This document shows, in pieces, positions 1 through 5,219 of a stretch of DNA of 7,428 nt. This stretch comes from a bacterium (GTDB taxonomy: Bacteria; Gemmatimonadota; Gemmatimonadetes; Gemmatimonadales; Gemmatimonadaceae). The DNA is taken from positions 1 through 7,428 of the forward strand of contig JAJZRK010000156.1 in assembly GCA_021802745.1 (NCBI GenBank), given 5' to 3'. Below the pieces are notes generated by a model. It worked only from the letters and a program-made list of their open reading frames with translations, was not told where the DNA came from and searched no databases. The position numbers and the translations under genes were made by a program. The stretch's first letter is position 1. The number at the start of each line of letters is the position of its first letter.

Positions 1-2
1 AT

Positions 3-494
3 CACGTGCACCACCCCCGCCCCCACGCCCACCATCCCCATCCTCGCGCCAATCATTCCACCCGTTCTTCCGTCGCCACGCACGGAAGCGCGGTCGCGCC
101 CATGGCATCGGAGGCGCCGTTCGCAAGCGACGCGGCCCTCGCGGCGTCATCTCCGCCGCCGGTCGTCATCCCGGTGCCGCAGGCAACGCTGACACCCGTC
201 CAGGCCGCCATTGCAAGCATGACGCCATCCCCGTCTGCCGCTCCGTACAGCGCGCCGCCGACCAGCGCTCCCCCCAGCGCCCCCCCGGTCACTCCGCCCG
301 TGTTTTACACCAACGCGCCGCTGACGTTCCCGCCCATCAACGACGGCTGGGCAAACGACGGCTTTCCAAAGGGATCGACTGGCATTCGGAAGGATGCCCA
401 CAGCACGACGATACAGGACTACAAGCACTTCAGGCTCGTAAAGCCGACGGATCCATACTACCAGAAACTGTTGCGCAATTTCTTCGACGGGTGA
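3..494 (+). CDS. Pro/Ala/His-rich hypothetical protein, 5' partial
   Basis: Not recognised. The frame is open to the left edge (first visible codon CAC at 3-5), so the true start probably lies outside the window. A GTG at 6 is a poor start candidate; an in-frame ATG at 102 would give a shorter 130-residue protein. The first 20 visible residues are His/Pro-rich, followed by about 80 residues rich in Ala, Pro, Ser and Thr that are probably disordered. The last 60 residues change character: they are rich in aromatic and charged residues (FYTNAPLTFPPINDGW, then KHFRLVKPTDPYYQKLLRNFF) and look like a short folded or binding segment. No signal peptide or membrane segment is visible. The gene ends in TGA and converges on the thioredoxin-like gene with four bases between the stops. 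A virion or scaffold role is possible but unsupported. Confidence 0.6.
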   Translation, partial: HVHHPRPHAHHPHPRANHSTRSSVATHGSAVAPMASEAPFASDAALAASSPPPVVIPVPQATLTPVQAAIASMTPSPSAAPYSAPPTSAPPSAPPVTPPVFYTNAPLTFPPINDGWANDGFPKGSTGIRKDAHSTTIQDYKHFRLVKPTDPYYQKLLRNFFDG

Positions 495-498
495 AACA

Positions 499-873
499 TC
501 ACGACAGAGAATAGAACTTGGTGCACACGGAGTGTCGATTGGCGGTGTGGTTGCACACAAATGCGGCGATCGCATCTGCCGTCCGCTCGCCATCGTATTT
601 CGTCGGAACGCCATACTCGTTGAAGTAGATGAGCGTGGGGAAGCCGGTCACCCCGAAAATCTGCGTGAGCGGGCTGTCGGGGCCGACCTTGTAGACCGGG
701 ACGACGGAGCCGAGCGTGCGAGCGACCGTGTCCATTACCGGCGCGATGCGGGTGCACCAGGGGCACCCCGGCATGGAAAAGAACAGCAAGGACGAACCGT
801 CCACGGACGGGTCGTAGTCGGATGGAATGGGCTGCACGCCCTGTCCCCAGCTCGGAGCGGCGGTGGAGTTCAT
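499..873 (-). CDS. Thioredoxin-like protein with CPWC active site
   Basis: A 124-residue protein with a thioredoxin-fold core. A beta-strand (SSLLFFSMPG) leads into the redox motif CPWC at residues 37-40, then the helix TRIAPVMDTVARTLG, a strand (VVPVYKV), and the cis-proline loop GFPTLIYF with Pro79. The C-terminal strand-helix holds YDGERTADAIAAFV. Two further cysteines (107 and 117) lie in a C-terminal extension of about 20 residues. No signal peptide or membrane segment is seen, so it should act in the cytosol or virion as a thiol-disulfide oxidoreductase. The ATG at 873 is preferred because the upstream in-frame codons cross the A/T tract and would add a non-thioredoxin leader; an in-frame ATG at 942 exists but is less likely. 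Poxviruses use a virus-coded redox chain for cytosolic disulfides, and a similar service to the nearby cysteine-bearing membrane protein is inferred, not shown. Confidence 0.88.
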   Translation of the reverse strand: MNSTAAPSWGQGVQPIPSDYDPSVDGSSLLFFSMPGCPWCTRIAPVMDTVARTLGSVVPVYKVGPDSPLTQIFGVTGFPTLIYFNEYGVPTKYDGERTADAIAAFVCNHTANRHSVCTKFYSLS

Positions 874-941
874 GTGGTGCCACTGGCACCAGAAAAAAGT
901 GCGCTTAAGAGCCGCCGCCGCCCCCAGCGGCCACCGTCGCA
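874..941. promoter_or_regulatory. Divergent promoter region with A6/T6 tract
   Basis: The 68-base gap between the starts of the thioredoxin-like gene (minus) and the acidic gene (plus) must hold both promoters. Its only A/T-rich part is an A6 run at 893-898 followed by GTGC at 899-902 and the palindrome CTTAAG at 904-909. The rest is GC-rich. The tract lies 19 bases upstream of the minus-strand start and 43 upstream of the plus-strand start. The A-run plus GTGC recurs before two other starts. Promoter function is inferred. Confidence 0.55.
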
Positions 942-1499
942 ATGTCCACGCCCCGCGACCCGTTCGACATGTTCGAGGGGCAACCCCCCTTCACGAACCG
1001 CTTGGCGGCGGTCATGTCTCAGCGCGAGGACGTCGACGCATTTGTGCAGCTCCAGGCGCTCCTCACCGGCCTGACATCGCAAGCGCTCTACGTGGCCGCC
1101 CGCGTCGCAGAAACGGAGGACGTATCGCTCGACGATGTCTACCACGCGCTCCGGTACGTGATCAAGTCGGCCGAAACGATGGACAGCGACGACATCGCCG
1201 AAACGATAGACGACACCCTCAGACTCATGCTCGAAGAGGAGGAGACGGGCGAGCGCGAAGGCGAGGGCGACGACGACGGCGGCGGCGACGACGCCGAAGC
1301 GCAGCGCGCATCATCTCCGGAGAGCGCGGACGAAGAGGACGACGTCGACGATGCCACGCTCGCGGCCGACGTGCGCGCCGCAAGCGCCGAGTGGGACGAC
1401 TGGAATCCGAGCGACAGCACCCTGCTGAGGCTGAAGAACGAGTTTGTCGCTCTGTTCGAAGACCGCGTGGCGGCACTTCGCGCCACCGGCAACTTCTAG
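942..1499 (+). CDS. Acidic protein with possible histone-fold segment
   Basis: A 185-residue protein starting at ATG 942. Residues 30-75 form two predicted helices joined by a short loop: a long one containing FVQLQALLTGLTSQALYVAA, then VSLDDVYHALRYVI. The second part resembles the loop-plus-third-helix pattern of histone folds (compare VTAMDVVYALK of histone H4). A short N-terminal helix (residues 17-27) could be the first helix. Residues 97-137 are a very acidic, Gly/Ser-bearing linker encoded by repetitive GAC/GAG/GGC triplets. The C-terminus has EWDDWNP (150-156) and an amphipathic helix to residue 180. I recall a similar arrangement (histone-like core, acidic linker, W-x-x-W-x-P tail) in uncharacterised proteins of other giant viruses, but cannot confirm it. 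Roles in DNA packaging or transcription are possible; an all-helical acidic protein of another kind is the alternative. The gene is real on GC3-rich codon use and fit to its neighbours. Confidence 0.8.
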   Translation: MSTPRDPFDMFEGQPPFTNRLAAVMSQREDVDAFVQLQALLTGLTSQALYVAARVAETEDVSLDDVYHALRYVIKSAETMDSDDIAETIDDTLRLMLEEEETGEREGEGDDDGGGDDAEAQRASSPESADEEDDVDDATLAADVRAASAEWDDWNPSDSTLLRLKNEFVALFEDRVAALRATGNF

Positions 1500-1509
1500 C
1501 TTTAAGGCC

Positions 1510-1529
1510 GCGCGGGCGGTACCCCGCGC
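1510..1529 (+). terminator. Perfect 7-bp inverted repeat between genes
   Basis: GCGCGGG at 1510-1516 pairs exactly with CCCGCGC at 1523-1529 around the six-base loop CGGTAC. It begins 11 bases after the stop of the acidic gene and ends directly against the ATG at 1530. It could be a hairpin 3'-end signal of the upstream transcript, as known for mimiviruses and pandoraviruses, or a 5' leader structure of the glycosyltransferase mRNA. In DNA this GC-rich a chance match is possible. Confidence 0.45.
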
Positions 1530-2351
1530 ATGGACGAGCGCCGCAACTTCGCGATTCTGCCCCACCTGGGCTTGGGAGACGCGCTGGCGCTCAAGGGCCT
1601 CGCCCGTTGGGTCGCCTCCCTGGGCGACGAAGTCGTGTGGATCGGCCTGCGCAAGTACCAGAAGTCCCTGCAGTCCATCTTTGCGGATATCGACAATGTG
1701 CAGATTCTCCTGGTGGACTCCGACGCCGACGTGTCGCCGGTGTTCGGCAGCGATGGGAGGCTGTGGCAGCGCCTCGAGCGCGAAGGGTACGCCGTGCTCC
1801 CGCTCGGTCAACACGCCGCGTCGGACTGGCTGGGCCTGGACTCGCTGTGGACGCGGTGCCTGTACAAACAGCTCGGCGTGCCGCCGAGCGCCATGTACTC
1901 GCACTTCGGGACCCTGGGGCGCGACGACGCCAGGAACCGCGAGGTGGCCGGCATCGCCGCGCGCCACCTGGGCGAGCGCTACGTCGTGGTGCACGATGAC
2001 CCGGCGCGCGACATGGCCATCGACGCCTCGTGGTTGCCCGCCGACTTGCCGCGCATTCACGTCGACGATCCGAGGATCCGGTCCAACGACATCACCGATT
2101 ACCTGGACCTGATCGCCGCCGCGGCGGAGATGCACTGCATCGAGAGCTGCTTTGCCCTCATGGCCGACCTGCACTTCGAGCCCGGCGCCGGGCCGCGCCG
2201 AGTCGTGCACGAGACCCCGGGGCGACCGTGCGTCCCCCCGGGGTTATACCGGGGCACGGAGGTGGCGCGCCACGGCATCGCCACGCCGCCGGCAAACGCG
2301 AGCGCGAGCGCCAGCGCAGTCGGACCGGACGGCCGCCGCATTTCCCTTTGA
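1530..2351 (+). CDS. Giant-virus glycosyltransferase, GT-B-like
   Basis: A 273-residue protein. Motifs match a family I know from many giant viruses, distantly related to GT-B enzymes such as heptosyltransferases: a glycine loop HLGLGD at 12-17 followed by GLARWVA (first Rossmann strand-helix), the segment VVVHDDPARDMAID at 152-165, and the C-terminal signature DYLDLI...AEMHCIESCFALMADL at 190-214, like the EIHCIDSSF seen in relatives. These would form the nucleotide-sugar site, and the likely reaction is transfer of a sugar to a virion glycoprotein or glycan; donor and acceptor are unknown. After about residue 230 the protein leaves the conserved pattern and ends in a low-complexity Ala/Ser/Gly tail. 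No membrane segment is visible. The ATG at 1530 is chosen because the glycine loop begins 11 residues later. The TGA stop overlaps the A-tract of the next gene's promoter. Confidence 0.8.
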   Translation: MDERRNFAILPHLGLGDALALKGLARWVASLGDEVVWIGLRKYQKSLQSIFADIDNVQILLVDSDADVSPVFGSDGRLWQRLEREGYAVLPLGQHAASDWLGLDSLWTRCLYKQLGVPPSAMYSHFGTLGRDDARNREVAGIAARHLGERYVVVHDDPARDMAIDASWLPADLPRIHVDDPRIRSNDITDYLDLIAAAAEMHCIESCFALMADLHFEPGAGPRRVVHETPGRPCVPPGLYRGTEVARHGIATPPANASASASAVGPDGRRISL

Positions 2352-2364
2352 AAAAAAACTGTGC
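2351..2364 (+). promoter_or_regulatory. A8-CT-GTGC promoter-like element
   Basis: Eight A residues at 2351-2358 are followed by CT and then GTGC at 2361-2364, 7 bases before the start of the membrane protein. The first A is also the last base of the upstream TGA stop. It is the third example in the window of an A-tract followed by GTGC. In GC-rich DNA an A8 run is conspicuous. Confidence 0.5.
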
Positions 2365-2371
2365 ATGGTGC

Positions 2372-3550
2372 ATGTCCTCCGGCGGTAATAACCTCACGTA
2401 CAGCATCTCCGGCGCGCCCGGGTCGAGCCAGGGGCAGGGACCGGTCTCCGCCATCCCCGTGTCATCCGCGGGAGGGTCGGTCGATCTCACCACCGCGCCC
2501 GTCGATCTCTCGACCGCTTCCCCGCTCGTGTCCAGCTTGCTCGTGAACGGGGGGGCGTCCGGCGCGGGCGCGGGCCCCAACGCCGTCGGGTTCCAGAGGG
2601 CGCAGCCGACGCCGTTCGACGATGCCGTGTCCAAGCTCTTCGACGCCACGCAGGTCCTCGGCTGCCAGCTCATGGACGAAATCATCCGCGACCTGCAGTC
2701 GAACGTCGAGCACTACCACATCCCCCCCTCCATGACCTGCGCCGACTTCTACGCGTGGCTCGACAACCAGGCCGTCGGCACCATCGGCAAGTACATGAAC
2801 GCGTATCAGACTCTGCTCACGGGCCTGGGGCTGGGCGCGCTGCCCGACAACATGGGAGACCAGCTGAACGTCATGCGCGACAACGTGCTCGGCGTGATGC
2901 GCGCCGCCATCGACCCGGTGTGCGCCAACCCGGCGACGCCCACCCTGGACAAGCAAATCATCCAGTCCCGCCTGAAGCAGCTGCAAGGTCAGCTGTGCGC
3001 CGCGAATCCGGCGGCCGGCGCGGGCGTCTTCCCCGTGTTCGAGCGCAACCCGATAACAGGCGCGACCACGATCGTGACGGCCGATGGCACGCGCATAAAC
3101 CTGCATCTAGACAACAGCGCAAGCAACGCCAACAACCTTGCGAACCTCTTCAACAACAACGCCGGATCGTCGAGCTCGACGGGCTTCGACCCCAATGTCC
3201 TGGCCGCGCTCCTCCTCGCAAACAACATCAACAACAACAACCAGACGGCCAGCCCCGCGCCGACCGTCGGCGACCTCGGCTCCGTCGCCCCCGCGTCGCA
3301 GGCCCCCGCCGACGCATCATCCGCCTCCACGACGGCGCCGCTGCTCGACCTGAGCGCCCTGACGCCGCCGCCGACCCCGCCTCCCAACCAGGTGCCGACC
3401 ATGATGGGCATCGGGCCCATCGCTCTCGTGATGGTGGTCGTGCTGCTCGTCATAGGGGGCATCGTCGCGTGGAAGCTGAGGAAGGGGGGCGCGAAAGGCG
3501 TCCCGCTCGAGCAGGCGCTGGACAGGTCGATCCTCGGCCACCGGTACTGA
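2372..3550 (+). CDS. C-terminally anchored membrane protein, putative virion protein
   Basis: A 392-residue protein, not assigned to a family. Residues 1-80 are Ser/Gly/Ala-rich and probably disordered. Residues 81-215 are mostly helical and hold all four cysteines (98, 123, 184, 209). Residues 216-247 look beta-rich (FERNPITGATTIVTADGT). Residues 249-345 are low complexity: an Asn-rich patch (NNLANLFNNNAG, NNINNNN), then Ala/Ser/Pro and a Pro-rich stretch (TPPPTPPP). A single membrane helix spans about 345-367 (IALVMVVVLLVIGGIVAW), followed by a basic 25-residue tail. No N-terminal signal peptide is seen, so insertion is through the C-terminal anchor. The layout (helical Cys-bearing domain, C-terminal anchor, no signal) recalls poxvirus L1/F9 entry proteins, but Gly2 needed for myristoylation is absent and sequence homology is not evident. 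ATG 2372 is preferred because it follows the A-tract; the open frame upstream overlaps the glycosyltransferase gene. Confidence 0.82.
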   Translation: MSSGGNNLTYSISGAPGSSQGQGPVSAIPVSSAGGSVDLTTAPVDLSTASPLVSSLLVNGGASGAGAGPNAVGFQRAQPTPFDDAVSKLFDATQVLGCQLMDEIIRDLQSNVEHYHIPPSMTCADFYAWLDNQAVGTIGKYMNAYQTLLTGLGLGALPDNMGDQLNVMRDNVLGVMRAAIDPVCANPATPTLDKQIIQSRLKQLQGQLCAANPAAGAGVFPVFERNPITGATTIVTADGTRINLHLDNSASNANNLANLFNNNAGSSSSTGFDPNVLAALLLANNINNNNQTASPAPTVGDLGSVAPASQAPADASSASTTAPLLDLSALTPPPTPPPNQVPTMMGIGPIALVMVVVLLVIGGIVAWKLRKGGAKGVPLEQALDRSILGHRY

Positions 3551-3554
3551 CGAC

Positions 3555-3560
3555 TTTTTT
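3555..3560 (+). promoter_or_regulatory. T6 tract upstream of the basic gene
   Basis: Six T residues in the context GACTTTTTTGA lie 16 bases before the ATG at 3577. On its coding strand the thioredoxin-like gene also has ACTTTTTT, 19 bases before its start. The shared string and spacing suggest a promoter element, but two examples are weak support. A T-rich 3'-end signal for the upstream gene is an alternative. Confidence 0.35.
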
Positions 3561-3576
3561 GATTGCCATCGATACC

Positions 3577-3849
3577 ATGCTGGTCCGCATCCCGATCCGC
3601 CACGCGCACAGCCTCTCGAAGCACGGATACGCCGCCTCCAAGTCCAAGCTGGCGAGGCACCGCGCGCTCATGAAGGCCGTGCGCGAGCAAATCTCGGCGG
3701 TCGGTTCCATCCGGCGCGCGTACGATACGATCATCCGCAAGCTCGGAGCGATCCGCGTCCTCGATCGCCGGAGGGCGCCCGCGGCCGCCGCGCGGTTCTC
3801 GGCCGACATGCGCTGGCTGCAGAGCCAGCGCAACGGCTCGCGGCGATAA
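3577..3849 (+). CDS. Small very basic protein, DUF5771-like
   Basis: A 90-residue protein rich in Arg and Lys with very few acidic residues. The order of motifs (SLSKHGYAASKSKLARHRALMKAV at residues 12-35, given here as GYAASKS and RHRALMKAV, then IIRKLGAIRVL at 52-62, then FSADMRWLQSQ at 74-84) matches small basic proteins from many nucleocytoplasmic viruses grouped as DUF5771, which share a GY...S...R..AL.KAV start, an RKL.A..VL centre and a D..W end. The function of that family is not known to me; the charge suggests nucleic-acid binding, for example in the virion. The ATG at 3577 starts the only form that keeps this pattern; it lies 26 bases after the membrane protein's stop, with a T6 tract in the gap. 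The open frame upstream is a shadow of the membrane protein gene. Confidence 0.78.
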   Translation: MLVRIPIRHAHSLSKHGYAASKSKLARHRALMKAVREQISAVGSIRRAYDTIIRKLGAIRVLDRRRAPAAAARFSADMRWLQSQRNGSRR

Positions 3850-3878
3850 AGCGGCAGCGCAGCGGCGATCGGCGTCCT

Positions 3879-3889
3879 AAAAAAAGTGC
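3879..3889 (+). promoter_or_regulatory. A7-GTGC promoter-like element
   Basis: A run of seven A (3879-3885) followed directly by GTGC (3886-3889) stands 17 bases before the ATG of the second glycosyltransferase. It is the same A-tract-plus-GTGC arrangement as at 893-902 and 2351-2364. The 29 bases before it, after the stop at 3849, are GC-rich without other recognisable signals. Confidence 0.5.
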
Positions 3890-3909
3890 ATTCGCTCACA
3901 GAGCGAATG
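3889..3909 (+). promoter_or_regulatory. Perfect 9-bp hairpin containing the start codon
   Basis: CATTCGCTC at 3889-3897 is the exact reverse complement of GAGCGAATG at 3901-3909, with the loop ACA. The right arm ends with the ATG start codon (3907-3909) of the glycosyltransferase. In RNA this would form a stable stem-loop that hides the start codon, so it may control translation or be the 3'-end hairpin of the upstream transcript. The inverted repeat is seen directly; its role is inferred. Confidence 0.6.
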
Positions 3910-4671
3910 GACTCCATCGGCTTCATCATTTTGCGCCACTCGCGCAACGAGGCCACCGACGGCCTGTGCGGCCGGTGTTATCGCAGCGTGCGCGCCTTCT
4001 ACCCGGTAGCTCCCGTGCTCATCGTGGACGACGGCTCCTCACGCCGCGACCCGTGCGAACCCTTATATGCAGCCGATTCCAATGCCAGCGTCGTATCCGC
4101 GTGCGAGGAAGAGATCGGGTGCGGCGAGCTGCTCCCGTACGCCCACGCGCTTCGCCGGCGGTTTGCGCCTCGCGTTATCACGCTGCACGATTCCATGGTC
4201 CTGCGCGCGCCGCTGCCGCGCCGGGCGTTCGAGGTCCCGATGGCCTTCCTGTGGCACTTCGATGCGCACGTTGCCGACGACCCGGGCGCGTTCAGGCCGC
4301 TGATCGCGTCCATGCGTGGCGGCGAGGCGCTGGCGCAGCGCTACGACGGCAACGACTGGAAGGGGTGCTTCGGCGCGGCCGCGGTGGCAACGCTCGACGC
4401 TCTGGACGTGCTTCAGCGCGAGGCCGATCTGCTGGGCCTGATGCCACGCGTGCGCACACGCGAGGCCCGCATGGCGCTCGAACGCGCGTTTGGCGTCGCG
4501 TGCTTTGCCGCGGGTCTCGTGACTGGCGGCTTGCGCGAGGACGACACGCCGTGCTCGTTGTTCGGTTCGATCTTCGAGCACCCGCGCGCCTTCGACCGCA
4601 CCGCGAGCCTCGCCGACGTCAGCGCGCTCGACTACGCGGCCCCGGTGCTCAAGACCTGGCACGGCCGGTGA
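3907..4671 (+). CDS. Giant-virus glycosyltransferase, GT-A-like
   Basis: A 254-residue protein whose motif order matches a glycosyltransferase-like family widespread in giant viruses: FIILRH at 6-11, a helix ending RAFYP, the strand plus acidic motif VLIVDDGSS at 37-45 (Asp41/Asp42, as in the nucleotide-binding DDxS of GT-A enzymes), GELLPYAHAL at 73-82, LHDSMVL at 93-99 (possible metal-site equivalent of the DxD motif), FLWHFDAH at 114-121, WKGCFG at 151-156, a helix LERAFGVACF, and the terminal KTWHGR. All blocks are present and the length is ordinary, so the enzyme looks intact. It probably adds a sugar to viral surface proteins or glycans; donor and acceptor are unknown. No membrane segment is present. 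An upstream in-frame GTG at 3886 is rejected as start because it falls in the promoter-like element. Confidence 0.83.
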   Translation: MDSIGFIILRHSRNEATDGLCGRCYRSVRAFYPVAPVLIVDDGSSRRDPCEPLYAADSNASVVSACEEEIGCGELLPYAHALRRRFAPRVITLHDSMVLRAPLPRRAFEVPMAFLWHFDAHVADDPGAFRPLIASMRGGEALAQRYDGNDWKGCFGAAAVATLDALDVLQREADLLGLMPRVRTREARMALERAFGVACFAAGLVTGGLREDDTPCSLFGSIFEHPRAFDRTASLADVSALDYAAPVLKTWHGR

Positions 4672-4673
4672 CT

Positions 4674-4715
4674 GCTCGAAATCGGCGCGGAGATGGCGCA
4701 AATAATTTCTCGAGC
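4674..4715 (+). terminator. Imperfect inverted repeat between genes
   Basis: GCTCGAAAT at 4674-4682 pairs with ATTTCTCGAGC at 4705-4715 except for a two-base CT bulge; the loop is 22 bases. It starts three bases after the glycosyltransferase stop and ends 9 bases before the next start. It could be a 3'-end hairpin of the upstream mRNA. The AT-rich AAATAATTT inside it (4700-4708) is the only promoter-like patch before the next gene. Confidence 0.3.
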
Positions 4716-4724
4716 GTGGACATC

Positions 4725-5219
4725 ATGAGCTTCGTGGGTCTGCGCCCCGACGCCGATTGCCTCTCGGACCTGACGCGCATGAGCACCGGGCCGTACAAGT
4801 ACCAGGTGGCGCCGCGCGTGATCAAGGAGCCCGAGTGCCCCATCTCGGAATGCAACACGCAGTTCAACCCCGGCGGCCGCCAGGCGGACGTGCTGAGCTT
4901 CCTGCTCAACAGCGACCCCACGCGCGTGTACACGCGCGGCCGTCCGTCCACGCAGCTCTACGGCACCGCGCCCTGCAAGCGCATGGGCGACGGCGTGCTG
5001 TACGCCGTCGACGCCTCCAACGCCCTGCGCGACGGGTACGGCGTGCCCATGCGCTGCACGCGGCCGGAGGAGGACGTGCCCTGGGACAGGTTCGACTACC
5101 TGGACGTGCCCACGGCCGTGGAGGACTGGGTGCGCGGCGGCATCAGCACGCGCTTCCAGCCCGTGCCCGTCTCGCCGGTCATGGCGGCCACGCCCGTGCC
5201 CGTCGAGTACGTGCAGTAG
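4725..5219 (+). CDS. Hypothetical protein with five cysteines
   Basis: A 164-residue protein, not recognised. It has no signal peptide, membrane segment or low-complexity run, and reads as one compact folded domain. Cysteines are at 12, 38, 43, 84 and 111; C38 and C43 form a CPISEC pair near NTQFNPGGRQADVLSF. Other notable strings are RGRPSTQLYGTAPC (71-84), GDGVLYAVDASNALRDGYG (88-106) and DRFDYLDVP (121-129). The last 25 residues are Val/Pro-rich (PVPVSPVMAATPVPVEYVQ) and may be an extended tail. ATG 4725 is chosen because it follows an AT-rich patch; the frame remains open far upstream only as a shadow of the glycosyltransferase gene. It converges on the fibre-like gene with six bases between stops. 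Its place among virion-type genes hints at a structural role, without direct support. Confidence 0.8.
   Translation: MSFVGLRPDADCLSDLTRMSTGPYKYQVAPRVIKEPECPISECNTQFNPGGRQADVLSFLLNSDPTRVYTRGRPSTQLYGTAPCKRMGDGVLYAVDASNALRDGYGVPMRCTRPEEDVPWDRFDYLDVPTAVEDWVRGGISTRFQPVPVSPVMAATPVPVEYVQ

Noticed and set aside
491..502. GTGA...TCAC palindrome at the convergent stops
   Set aside because: Two facing TGA stops form an inverted repeat automatically; a 4-bp stem adds no evidence for a terminator.
827..1999. Long plus-strand frame with a run of arginines, overlapping the acidic and GT-B-like genes
   Set aside because: Its Arg runs are the frame-shifted reading of GAC/GGC repeats in the acidic gene; it crosses the gap and hairpin and conflicts with two better-supported genes.
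2236..2254. CCCCGG/CCGGGG inverted repeat as a terminator
   Set aside because: It lies inside the glycosyltransferase frame nearly 100 bases before the stop and is short and purely GC; mentioned only in connection with the odd tail.
2462..3106. Minus-strand frame opposite the membrane protein
   Set aside because: Shadow frame in GC-rich DNA; the plus-strand reading gives a coherent domain layout with a membrane helix and a promoter-like element.
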